From: Gonium pectorale
Taxonomy: Eukaryota; Chlorophyta; Chlorophyceae; Chlamydomonadales; Volvocaceae
Length of the DNA: 21,558 nucleotides
Direction of reading: 5' to 3'
NCBI GenBank assembly: GCA_001584585.1
Contig: LSYV01000013.1
Location: 782,835-804,392 of the forward strand
Numbering within the stretch: the first letter of the stretch is position 1; each line of letters opens with the position of its first letter. Below the pieces are notes generated by a model. That model was not told where the DNA came from, did not search any database, and worked only from the letters and a program-made list of their open reading frames with translations. The position numbers were made by a program, and so were the translations under genes. Positions 1 through 10,700 of the stretch are shown piece after piece.

Positions 1-13
1 TTCATAATAGAAA

Positions 14-870
14 TCATGTTACGATGCCTAAAGCCCAAAGCAGTCTCAAAAGCGGCAGCGGCATGCCACCGCCACCGCCGCTGCCGAGGCTCTGCTGGCC
101 TTGCGCCGGCGGCTGCATGCCGCCCGCAGTGCTGCCGCCGCCCCCGCCGCCGCCGCCCCCGCCGCTGCTGCCGAGGCTGCGGCTGACCGGACCCTGCGCC
201 AGCTGCGTTGGCGCGAGCAGCGGCGTCCCCAGTAGCATGACGTCTCCGCCGCCTCCACCGCTGAGGCTCTGCTGGCCTTGCGTCAGCGGCAGCATGCCGC
301 CCGCAGTGCTACCACTGCCGCCACTGCCACTGCCGCTGGTGCCGAGGCTGCGGATGACCGGGTCCTGCGTTAGCAGCGCTGGCGCAAGCAGCGGCGCCCC
401 CAGCGGCATGCTGCCGCCGCCGTTGGCCGCACCGCCACCGGGATTGAAGTCGCCGCCGAGGCCGAGGTCACCGCCGAGGCCGAGGTCGCCGCGGAGGCTG
501 AGGCCGCCGCCGATGCTGAGTTGCCAGGCCAAGGCCGAGCACGTCCCCGGGCAGCTTGGCGAGCAGGCGCTCATTGGTGAGCGCGAACTGGGGGTGGTCT
601 ACATGTGTAAGGGGATAAGAAGGGGTCAGGTCCTGGCTCACGCAGATGGATTTTTGCCCCCATCAGGCCTGAGGCCTCTGCCCCCAGCGCACGTGCTTCC
701 CCCCGCGCCCTGTCCGGCACGCCCCCACTGCCCTGACCACACCCCTTCGCCCCCACCGCCTTACTGGCTGGGCAGCTCGCGCGCTTGCTGATTATCCAGG
801 AGTTGTCGCCGAGCCCCAGCACTTGCTTGGCGGACCAGGACCATCCACCGGGTGCAGGCGCTCGGGATCC
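14..870 (-). CDS. 3' part of an unrecognised Gly/Ser-rich gene (partial)
   Basis: I do not recognise this protein. Three pieces chain in phase on the minus strand. The first is 870-765, which reads GSRAPAPGGWSW then VLGLGDNSWIISKRASCPA and ends at donor A|GTAAGG. The second begins at 598 after a TAG acceptor and reads NHPQFALTNERLLAKLPG. The third is the Gly-rich end that stops with TGA at 14-16. The second frame meets a stop near 469-471, while the Gly-rich part is in the +1 frame. Either a very short intron (about 411-471, donor GTGACC, acceptor GGCAG, phase-compatible) or a one-base indel near 500-530 is needed. The C-terminal part holds two copies of a 59-residue unit with the cores LLAP, RSLG, STAGGM and QGQQSL, then a truncated third copy. 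Codon third positions vary (G, C, some T and A), which supports minus-strand coding over the proline-rich plus reading. The 5' exons were not found. Confidence 0.42.
62..410 (-). repeat. Coding tandem repeat, 177-bp period, two copies
   Basis: Two similar copies are recognised by the shared string gaggctctgctggccttgcg at 86-105 and 263-282, exactly 177 bp (59 codons) apart. Each copy encodes LLAP, a Gln, PV.RSLG, a Gly/Ser run of variable length, STAGGM and QGQQSL. The spacing is a multiple of three, and the leucine/glutamine core is kept while the Gly run varies, which suggests repeat expansion inside a coding exon. Confidence 0.6.
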
Positions 871-922
871 CTGCCCTGCCCCTGCCCTGCCCCTGCCCTG
901 CGCCTGCCCTGCCCTGCCAACC
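871..922. repeat. CCTGCC-type minisatellite
   Basis: Units of ccctgc/cctgcc repeat about eight times with small variants (gcctgccctgccctgcc at the end). On the minus strand it gives GGCAGGGGCAGG runs and so several AG dinucleotides directly before the exon proposed at 870-765. The exact acceptor there is therefore uncertain. Confidence 0.7.
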
Positions 923-1414
923 CCTGCAACGTCTGCCCCAGGTGAGGTGATGGTGCCGAAACAGGGAGGCTACCTCTACGGTCATACACACCCGAAGGTG
1001 TGACGTTTCCAGTAGGGCGCCGGGAAACGACCAATGCGGGCGGACGAGACAGGCAGACAGGCCCCTCCCGGGAAAAGCAGCAGCGCAGTCGGGAGGGGCG
1101 CTAGTGCTGCGGGGGCGGTTGTGGGGCGGGAGCAGGCTGGCAGCACCGAGGAGGGCGCACCGCGGAATGGTTTCCCCCTCCTCCTCCTCCTCTCCTTCCC
1201 AACCTCCACGACAGGGGTGGTGTGGGGTGGTGTGGTGTGATGACGCGCGCTACGCCCTGATACCCACAAGGCGTGGCGCACCAACCCCCGACCGGGACGA
1301 GAAGCCCCCGACCCACTGCGCCCCGCCCCGCCCAAACTCAACCTGCTTGCAGCGCCCGGGGCTGAACGCCGACCCACGGGTCGGCAGCCCACCGCACTCC
1401 GCCCTGCCAGCGAC

Positions 1415-1800
1415 TCAGCCAGCCGCGACGCCCCTGACGGTGCCGCGGCCGCCGCTGCCGCCACTGCTGCCTCCGCGGGACGGGGAGGGACTAGAGGGAC
1501 CCGGCCCGTGCTGTCCATCACCTCGCCGGCCACTGCAGCAGCCGCCACACCCGCCGCCGGGGCCGCCGCTGCCGCCACGGCATGCGCCCACGCAGCCGGC
1601 GTCCGTGCCGAGGAGGTTCTTCAAGCTGGTGGCGCGGCAGCAGCAGGGGGCACCGCGTTCGGCGTCGCCTGCGCCTGCGCCTGCGCCACGGCTGCTGGGG
1701 CGGCCCCTGAAGCTCACGTTTGCGGGGAAGCAGCTGGCGCCGCCGCCATCGGGGCCGACATCGCCAGTCCGTCGCCCGCGAGGCGATCGTGAGCAGCTGG
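1415..1800 (-). other. Low-complexity Gly/Ser/Ala stretch, possible exon
   Basis: The minus frame reading through FPANVSFRGRPSSRGAGAG and TSLKNLLGTD has the codon habit of the other genes here (GGC, GCC, AGC, CGC, AAC). It could be an upstream exon of the Gly-rich gene to its left. An overlapping plus-strand frame (1104-2324) and a second minus frame are also open because of the high GC, and I could not find splice sites that settle it. There is no recognisable domain. It is listed so the stretch is not taken as empty. Confidence 0.25.
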
Positions 1801-2324
1801 AGCGCGACGGGCCGTTGCCTGCGGATGCAACGCGCCGCCGGACCGCCAACTCTGTCGGGCGAGGTGGCGGTGGGGCGGCAGGGTGCACGGAGGCGAGTCC
1901 CGGCGGCGCGCTGGCTGGTGTGCCTCGGGTGCTCTCGTGCTCTCGGCTCTCGTGTGGCGCCGTCTGGCGGGGCGCAGACTCCTCCCAATCGAGGATCCAT
2001 GCCGTTTGCTGTACGCAACACGCAGTACTGTGCACGGCGAATGCGCTCGAACCCTGGCTACGGGCGCAAGAGTGCCTGAGCCGCGCCGTACCTGGGTCTC
2101 AACGAAGGCGCGGCGCTGCGGTGTGCCCATACGGTGGCGCTGGATGGGGCACGGCCCTTGAGGCAAAGGGTCCACTACTGGAGGGTTCCGACGGCTGCGT
2201 GTCTCAGCAGCACGCCTCGTACCAAAATTCCGGTAGGAAGGCCCGGAAGGCCTCCAGACAAACTCCAGATAAATCCTCCGATACGCAGCCGATCATATCA
2301 CCCATGTTTGCGGCCTACCTCTGA

Positions 2325-3807
2325 CGCACATAGTGGACCGTCAAATCCATCATGATTTCGTCAAAAAAACAAAGCATGTCAACCCGCCGTGTGTGCCCTG
2401 AAGGCCGTCCCGTGGATTGATGGCTATCCGGGCGCATTGGCTGACTCACGGGTCATTGGGCTTCTAGCTCTCCCCCAAACAACTAGCGTGCATTGCAGCT
2501 GCCTGACCGAAAGGAGTGGACCAAGCAGTGCACGACCAACTTAGCTGCAGCGAAAGACAAACAGCTGCAAAAGATAGCACCTTGCATCATTCCGTAGGGC
2601 TGACGGGACACCCTGGCACGCAAGGTGCACGCTTCGCGCGGCAAAACCGCATCAGCTACTCAGTTCCAATACCGCCCAAAGCCTTCAGACCTCTCGAACG
2701 CGTCACCGGCTGGCTGCAGGGCGAACCTCGGTAGCACGTGTGTACTTGTACAGCAAAAATGACTGCAACCAGGATCACCGCACCGTACACATACGACGGG
2801 TGTTCGTAGACTCCACAATGGAGTAACCGTTTTGGCCCCACGATGAATCGCCATAGTGTCCCAAGAGAATATCACGCACGCCAAATGATGAAGAATCGCA
2901 TGAATAAGAACATGAGCGGCCCTGCCGCATGGCGGCGACAGGTCCCCGCATACGGTACGCGCTGGCGTAAGGCGCGCGGAACGGAGCATGCACCAGCAGT
3001 AGTCCCGCCGCGGCCGGCATGGAGCATCCCGCACGGGCAGCGTAGCCATGATCCCCGCCCAAAGCGACATCGCTCGAAACCTTACCGCGCGCGACGCATA
3101 GCCGACACAGCGAGCCAAGTTCACGCTTCCGCCTGCCCAACTGCCCAAGGGCCGGACAATTAGCAAGTTCGCCAAGCTAGGCAAGGCAGCTCGGGAAGCG
3201 ACCCTTGCACACAAGCGTCCGCCCGTACACAAGGTCATAGCTCCGCATTATCAAGTACAATGACACCTAGTCGACGGCAAGGCCTCTTACGCTGGCAGCA
3301 AGCGTCCATAAGCTGGGACGAGGCGGACGGGGAGGCGGACGTGGGACGGGCCGCGGACTTTGACCAGCCAGCTCCACGGCGTCAGTGCGCAGGTGCTCTG
3401 CTGGCTGCGTAAACGCCGCAAAACGCCTCCTCACTTCCAGCCGCTGCTGACTGCACGGTCAGGTCTGCGTTCAGGTCTGTCTCAGGCACTGCCGCGGAAC
3501 ATCAGCAGGCGCTTGCCCCTCCAGCGCAGCGCCTAGCCCAGCAGTTCTTCGGGCTAGCGCAACTTTGGGAGCAACCGCCAGCCTCCAAGCTGCGCTGGCA
3601 GTCATGCCAAAACTCCTTGGCCTCTGCGGGATGCCCTGCCTGTGCAGGTCGGGCCCGGCAAAGGGCCCGCCGCGCCAGATGGCGCCGAGGGCAGGCCGCC
3701 TTGAGCCCAAGTTCGCCTGTCCGGGACCGCTCGCTCCCTTCGTTGGGTTGCTTCGCGTGCTCACGCCAGGGGCGCCCGTAGCAGCATGTGCCCGTGGCAG
3801 CATGCGC
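2325..3807. other. Intergenic region, no gene seen; includes GH9 3' flank
   Basis: The sequence is less GC-rich and less repetitive than the coding parts. The open frames are short, contradictory between strands, and contain no recognisable domain. The part next to 3808 should include the 3' untranslated region of the GH9 gene. I looked for the TGTAA polyadenylation signal used by volvocine algae on the minus strand (TTACA on the plus) and did not notice one here. Confidence 0.5.
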
Positions 3808-4785
3808 CTACCGGGTGGTGCAGCTGCCGCTGTTGGCGCACGTCGCGCAGTCCGAGGGCGGCCGCAGGTTGCTGCCGACGCAGCTGCTGCAGGCCGACCG
3901 GGCGGCGGTGGTGCTCGTGGCCTGGCGCGGGCAGTTGGCGGTTGGCGGATGACTCGGTCTCTGGGTCTGTCATTTTCCTTTACCGTGTTGGTTGAATAGT
4001 AAGATACGCAACCGTTCAACGGGCGTGCGCGGGATTGGGCATGGGCTGGCCGAGCGCTGTGTCAGCTACGCCACGCACCAGCCCCAGCGCGCGACTTGCA
4101 AAAGACAACCAAACCGGCTTCCCAAGATCCTCGATTCATGACACGCGAAGCTTCTTGGAGCCTCAGAGCCGCCCTTCACGCCTCCCGCCCTGCCTCCCTT
4201 ACCTTTTGGCAGTTCTCGCAGCCCCACACGTTTGCGGAGGTGGCGCCGCTCCCCGTGACGCAGGAGAAGCACTGCGCGACCCGCGTCATATCGCCCGCCA
4301 CGACCGCCGGCTTCTCGCAATAGTCGGCGCACGCCCAAGCAATGCCTGCGGGGGTACGTAACGGCGCGGCGATCACTTGTGACCGGGCGTGGCGGCGGCG
4401 CCCATGCACCTGAGGAACGCCGGGCCGCAAACGGGTGCCGCCTTTCCGCTGGGGCACGCATGGAGGCGCGGTCGCATGCGTTCTGGCTTCGCCCGCACCT
4501 TTTGCGACTGCGCTGGGAGGTCTACGAGAACACCAGCGTCAACAGCAATGGGGCATCGCAGTTCGGGCTTCACGCACCTTTTGCGACTGCGCTGGGGACG
4601 CACTGCGTAAAGCACGCGGTCTGGATGGTCGCGTCGCTCGTGTATCCCTTGGTGCCGCAGGAGTGGCACTGCCAGGGGTCCTGCCCCTTGCTGGTCAGGG
4701 TCGCGACGCATGATCGGCATGCGCCCTGCGCCGTGATGAGCGCGTTGGTGCAGGCCTGGCAGGCCCAGTCGGTTGCCCCACAGGA
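3808..4785 (-). other. C-terminal cysteine-rich region of the GH9 protein
   Basis: Residues about 1202-1367, spread over exons 19-21, contain 21 cysteines. They include seven CxxC pairs: CQAC, CRSC, CHSC, CFSC, CENC, CSSC and CATC. Three related blocks follow the pattern CxxCV, then about 10-16 residues, then CxxC, one block per exon. The region is probably disulfide-bonded and may bind polysaccharide or matrix protein; that role is inferred, and I do not recognise it as a named carbohydrate-binding module. The last exon may start at 3960 (CCCAG) or 3966 (GACAG), which adds Thr-Gln. The stop is TAG at 3810-3808. Confidence 0.75.
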
Positions 4786-7700
4786 CGAAGGAGCCGGTGA
4801 GGGCGAGAGCGAGGGCGGAGGTGGCCGCGGCGGGGAGGGCGAGGGCGGAGGAGAGGGCTTGGGTGATGGTGAGGCGGACGGCGGAGGAGACGTCTTGGGT
4901 GGAGGAGAGGGGGACGGCGGAGGAGAGGGATTGGGCGACGGTGGACGAGGAGAGGGACTAGACGGCGGAGGAGAGGGTCGGGGCGATGGTGGCCGTGGCG
5001 GGGCGGGTGAGGGCGGAGGGGAGGGCTTGGGCGAGGGCGGAGACGGGGAAGGCGGAGGGGAGGGCTTGGGCGAGGGCGGGCGCGGGGAGGGCGTAGGGGA
5101 GGGGGGCGTTTGCGGCTTGGGCGACGGCGATGCCGCGGGCGGAGGCGACGGCGAGGGAGCGAGGCTGCACTTGCCGCCGCAGTAGTCCACCAGGTTACAG
5201 CCGGTGGACCTGAGGGCCTGATCCAGAGCTGTCAGGCCCTGCGGAAAGAAGTACCCAAGGGGAGCTGCGGCCATGAGCGGCTTCCACGGGTGTATCTGTA
5301 TTGGCCCCTGCACGCATCCGCTACCTGCCACACACGGGAGTACAGTGCCTACGATCCTAAACGCCTCAGTACTCACCGCCAGTGCCCCCGTGTAGCCGGC
5401 GTTGTAGTCGACCGCCACCTCGTTCTTCACGTAGTCGCCCCGGGAGTCGGCGTAGCTGTCGTCCTGTCCGGGCCCGCCCACCAGCGCCCCCACCAGCACG
5501 CTGGGGCTGGGCCCCGCCGCGTTGAGGTTGTTCCAGTCGCAGGTAATGGCATAGTTGGGGCTGCAGCTGGCGCTGCGGTGGTGCGGGCTCTGGGGGGACG
5601 AGTGGCCGGCGGTGGGCCTGCCGAAGGGGGGTGGGCAGGGGGTGGAGAGGTAGGGCAGACAGAGGTGGCTGAAGCAGGTGGGAGGGACGGGCACGAGGAA
5701 AGGCCAGCACAGCAACACACGCTGGTGCAAGCACCTGGCAAGGCTGGGGGCCGGAGAGCACGGCCGCATACGGAGGCGCAACGGCCGCCCGCAAGCGCTA
5801 GCCACAGAAGGCGGACGCTTGAGGATACGGGAACTGCTGCTCCGTCCGTCAATGATGAACGTACTCACTTGAAGCCCACCACAAAGCTCTGGCTCCTGGG
5901 GTTGTCTCCCAGCATGTACGACACCTGCTTGCGAGCCCAGCAGTGGCGCTCGCGGCGGGCATCGGCGGTCAGGCCGGGGCCCGAGCCGCCGTCCGGGCGG
6001 GAGGCAGCCAGCAGCACCAGCGCGGTGTTGGCTGCGGGGCCGGGTGGCATACACAGTTCGGGCAGCCTCAGAGCCCCAGTGTGACTAAGCGGATGATCAG
6101 TGCACCTGCCGTACTAAGCGAGGCAGATGCGTACACATCATCTGTTCTCGGGCGTTAGAAAGCAGGTGGCCGGACGCTGCAAGCACAAGGCGCAAACACC
6201 TGATGCGGCCCAACCAACCCAAGCAGCCCCGCCCCGCCCACCAGAGTGACGGCAGCTGCCCCAAGCGGTCAGCCAGGCCAGGCCTCCGGGCGTGTACGGC
6301 AGTGAGCTCTTCCACCTGCACTCATGTTTAGATATGGCAAGACCCACGGGTCGTCCCATGCACGCACAACCAGACAGGCTCGGGGGTCAATGGGCGCCGC
6401 GACGGCGGGCAGCCCGCATTGTGATGCCTTCCCAATGCGACCCGACAGACTGCAATCCGCATGCATTCCTGTCACATGCACTCCCGCGTCACAAACACCA
6501 GCACTCCTTGGACAGTGACAGTCAACGCGTCCGATGCACCCTCTACGGCATCAACCCACCCGCCAGTTGGGCCTTCATGTCTGTTTGATACAACCTCCAA
6601 GCACCACCCGTGCCCCAACGACCCATGCCCCAACGACCCACCTGTTCTGGATGCTCTGGATGTAGCCGTCCCAGCTTGCCGTATACGCCGCCCCGCCGGC
6701 GCCCGTGTCCCGCAGCAGTACGGCGGCCAGCCCCGCAACCTGGTCCCACACCACGTCGTAACTGCCGCTGCCCTTGACCTGGTCCCAGTACGACAACGCC
6801 GTACTGCAAGCCGTACTGGCGCCGGTGGCGACGCCGGCGTCCACGTCAGCCCTGTATGTGCGCGGGGCCGGTAAACTGTGATCCCCCTGCCGTGGAAGCA
6901 TTTGGAGGATACGCGAGGCAATGACAAAGTGCCCATCAACCACCCGCCCGCCCTCCCTCCCCCCGCCCCAACGCCGTGTCCACACCTGCACAGCCACGCT
7001 GCCGCCCAGGCCATATCATCAAGGTAGGAGGAGCTCGAGTAGGCGCTGCTGCCCCAGGGAGGGGACCAGCTACGAGCACAGGGCAGCGCGAGGAAGCGGC
7101 GACATTCTACACTACCTGATATAATACGGGCATGGCGACACATCCTCAGAAGGCCACCGTTTCTCGTGAGGTACCGTACATATTAAGAGGTGCACTTGGA
7201 GCCAGATGGTCAATATGGTGTTCAAAGGACCGATGACTCTACCGAATGAGCATCTCCCTATGGTAGCCCAGACTCCACGGCTCGTGAACCCCGCTCACGA
7301 TCCCGGCACCGTCTTTGCGAACTCGAACAGCTGCCTTGCGCGGCTGAGCAGCAGGGCCGCCTTGGTGGCGTTGGCGAAGGACCCCGGCCGCTTGAGCAGC
7401 ATCGCGGCGCCGACCATGGTGGCCACGCCCTGTGCCGCGATGTCGGCCCCCCGCCCGCCCGCGGTGATGGAATACACGGGCCGCCAGCCGTTGCTGCCCT
7501 GGGCGCCCCCCTCGGGCTGCTGCTCGGGGCGGCCCCACCACTTGGAGTGGTCCGTGTCCACGTCGCCAACCTGGGGTACAAGAAAGCGGGGCGTAGGTAT
7601 GTTGGGTGGAGCGAGGCAGCTCAAGAGTAAGGCTCTGTACAGGGACAGGTGGGGACCTCAAGGCCGTTGCTGAACATCACCTGTCAGCACGCAATGCGGA

Positions 7701-10700
7701 TGAAGCGCTGTAGCACAGGTCAAATGCATAACTGGTAAGGCATGTGGGGCGAACTGAGTTGTGTACAGACCATGTGCACTGAATAGCATAAATAAAGCAC
7801 CGACGGGCATCTCAGGCAAACACCTCAGGCAAGGCGGACTCGCCTGGGCCACGAAGGCATTGCCCGACGGCGTGTCGCTGTTCTTGTAGTGGCACTTGAG
7901 CATGTACGACGCAATCCAGTCAATGTTGCGTACGGCAGTGTCCCACACGCCCGCCGTACGGTATGCCGACTCCCAGGTGAGGATGCCGTACGCCAGAGTG
8001 CTCGCTGCCTGACCCAACGGCAGGTGCAGCTTGAGGTGGTCTGCACGTGGGGCGGTTGGGGCGAAGACATGCTGGCTGTACATCACAAGAGTGACTCCAG
8101 CTGCCTCAGCTGCGAACAATAGCTAAACATCAGCGCCTGACCCCGTATACTGAGAGAGCTATTCGGTAATGTGCTCCTTGCAGTTTAGCACGAAATGAGA
8201 AGATAGGGGGAAGCAGCTCTGGGGGGAAGGGTAGGCCTCTAGGCCACTGAGAAGACGGGGTGGTGCCAAGGCTTCTTGGGATTCCGGACGCCCCCTAGGA
8301 TGCTGTGCAACTGCATCTTCTGGTATACATATACGTAGCTAGGCGTAGGCCCCTTGCTACATCTGACCTTGCATTCCATCACATCGCATCGAGCAATTAC
8401 AGCACTGCTCCGCATAGCAATGGAAGTTTCCCTCTGCTCACCTCCTGCGTCATACCAGCCCCCCGACAGGTCGACCGAAATGCCGCTGGGGCCGAACCCG
8501 TCCTGCATGTGGCTGCGATTCCGCCACCCTCCAGCAGCCTGGGACGCCCGAGACCAGCTGGGCACATCTCCAGACATCTGCGCCTCGTAGAACCTGCAAT
8601 TCACAATGACGCGACGCAAAACCACGTTTACGTGGACAACAGCCTGACAGCATCTATCCTAACGCACCCGCGCGCGCGTATGTGGTGAGTGTGTGTGTGT
8701 GTGAGAGAGAGAGAGCGCGTGGGACCGAGGGGTTCATGTCATACATTCAAAGAGCGGTAGCAAGGTGCTGGCATCGGCCCGTAGGGTACCAGCTTCCCCA
8801 GTGTCGGCACTGTCGGGGCACTGTAAAGCTCTGAAAGTCTGAATGCACGCGAGGCAAAGTAGGCCTGCACCCGCACCTGTAGCTCAAGGAGAGGACGTGC
8901 GAGTAGTTGAGCTGGAGGCCTCCCGGCGAGGGCGACGGCGAGGGGGAGGGCGACGGCGAGGGGGAGGCCGACGGCGAGGGGGAGGGCGGAGGGGAGGATG
9001 AGGGCGGAGGGGAGGGCTTGAGCGACGGCGATGCCGCGGGCGGAGGAGACGGCGAGGGAGCGAGGCTGCACTTGCCGCCGCAGTAGTCCACCAGGTTACA
9101 GCCGGTGGCCCTGAGGGCCTGATCCAGAGCTGTCAGGCCCTACAGAAAGGAGGGGTAGAAGGTACGGTAGGGGCGCTTAGTGTGATTGGGGGTGGACATG
9201 CACAATGACCCACGGGACGAGGAATTGATGACCCGACAGCGGTGCATGCCAACCCCTGCCTAACGGGCATTCACTCTGGCATTACACTCCATCCTGCCAG
9301 CGACACAGCACGTGTCTCAATGCCTGGCCATTCGGCCATGTTTGACCGATCAATGCCGGCCCTGCATACCCCATATGGTCCGTCTGCACTGTCTTCTCAG
9401 CCGCATCCGCTATTCGCCATCCAATTCAGTACCTGCGACCATGAGGTTTCCGTACTCACCGCCAGGGCGCTCGTATACCCAGCGTTGAAGTCCACCGCGA
9501 CCTCGTTCTTCATGTAGTCACCGCGTGCGTCGAGGTAGGAATCGTCCTGCCCGGGCCCGCCCACCAGCGCCCCCAGCAGCACGCTGGGGCTGGGCCCCGC
9601 CGCGTTGAGGTTGTTCCAGTCGCAGGTAATGGCGTAGTTGGGGCTGCAGCTTGCGCTGCGGTGGTGCGGGCTCTGGGGGGACGAGTGGCCGGCGGTGGGC
9701 CTGCGGAGGGCGGGAGGGCGGCAGGGGGGCACGACGACAGAGGGGGGGCTGGTAGAATAGGTGCAGCGCGCCAGCGCGTGTCTACGAGTGACCCAATGAT
9801 CTGGCAGCTGGCAAGCAGGAAGGCCAGAAAGCACAGCGGCGGGAATGGCCGGGAAGAACAGCGACGTAGCACGCACATCAGTGCGTGCAATTTGGAGTCG
9901 GCAAACGGATCCTGTGAGCACATATTTTTACAGCGCTTGTTTGGTAGTGGCGCCGCTTCGTCCGCCCATGGTGTAGCCCACTCACTTGAAGCCCACCACG
10001 AAGCTCTGGCTCCTGGGGTTGTCTCCCAGCATGTACGACACCTGCTTGCGGGCCCAGCAGTGGCGCTCGCGGCGGGCGTCGGCGGTCAGGCCGGAGCCCG
10101 AGCCGCCGTCCGGGCGGGCGGCGGCCAGCAGCACCAGCGCGGTGTTGGCTGCGGGGCCGGGGCGGTCCAGGGCCGGGGAGTGGAGGAGGGCGAGGTGGGC
10201 AAACAACCGGCGGGGCATGCACGTGCGCACGAAGGCAGCTGCGCTGTGACCACACAGGCACCCGGGATGGCCACGGCAACTGCAGCGTAAGCAAGGCCCT
10301 GCGACTCCGTTCAGCTCCTCCAGCCCCCGACCCCGCCCACGCAATCCCCGCCCACCCGAGTAGCGGCAGCTGCCCCATCCGCTGAGGAAGGCCAGGCCGC
10401 CGGGCGTGTAGGGGATCGAGCTCTTCCACCTGCATCCGGACGCGCGGAGCGGGGCGCAGGCCGGAGTGGGTTCAAAATGGGCGTGATGGGCACGGTAGGG
10501 ACGTGGGGGAAAGTCTGGCGTGGGCATGAACACAGCGGCAGGCTGCAACCTCGCCGGCTCGCGGACCCACGGGCTCGGTGGGCTCGGCGTGCAAGCGGCA
10601 AGGTAAGCTCTGGTAACCCTTGGCAGTCCTGCCTTAACGATAACGGTACGTTGCTCTCAGAGACGGCAGCCCTCGTGGCCTATCCTCCCTTTGCCCTTTT

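Noticed and set aside
24..791. Long plus-strand proline-rich open frame
   Set aside because: It is the antisense of the minus-strand Gly/Ser-rich repeat exon; high GC keeps the opposite strand open. The minus reading has better codon third positions and phase-matched splice sites.
871..922. CRISPR-like array or regulatory iteron
   Set aside because: The units are only six bases with no spacers; it is an ordinary minisatellite in a eukaryotic genome.
1104..2324. 406-codon plus-strand open frame
   Set aside because: Composition drifts from Ser/Pro-rich to random, no domain is seen, and two minus frames are open over the same stretch. The length is explained by GC richness.
2660..3238. 192-codon minus-strand open frame
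   Set aside because: It has no domain, poor codon preference for this genome and a competing plus frame; it is likely chance.
4379..5185. Plus-strand Gly/Glu-rich open frame
   Set aside because: It is the exact antisense of the Ser/Pro linker and cysteine-rich exon of the GH9 gene.
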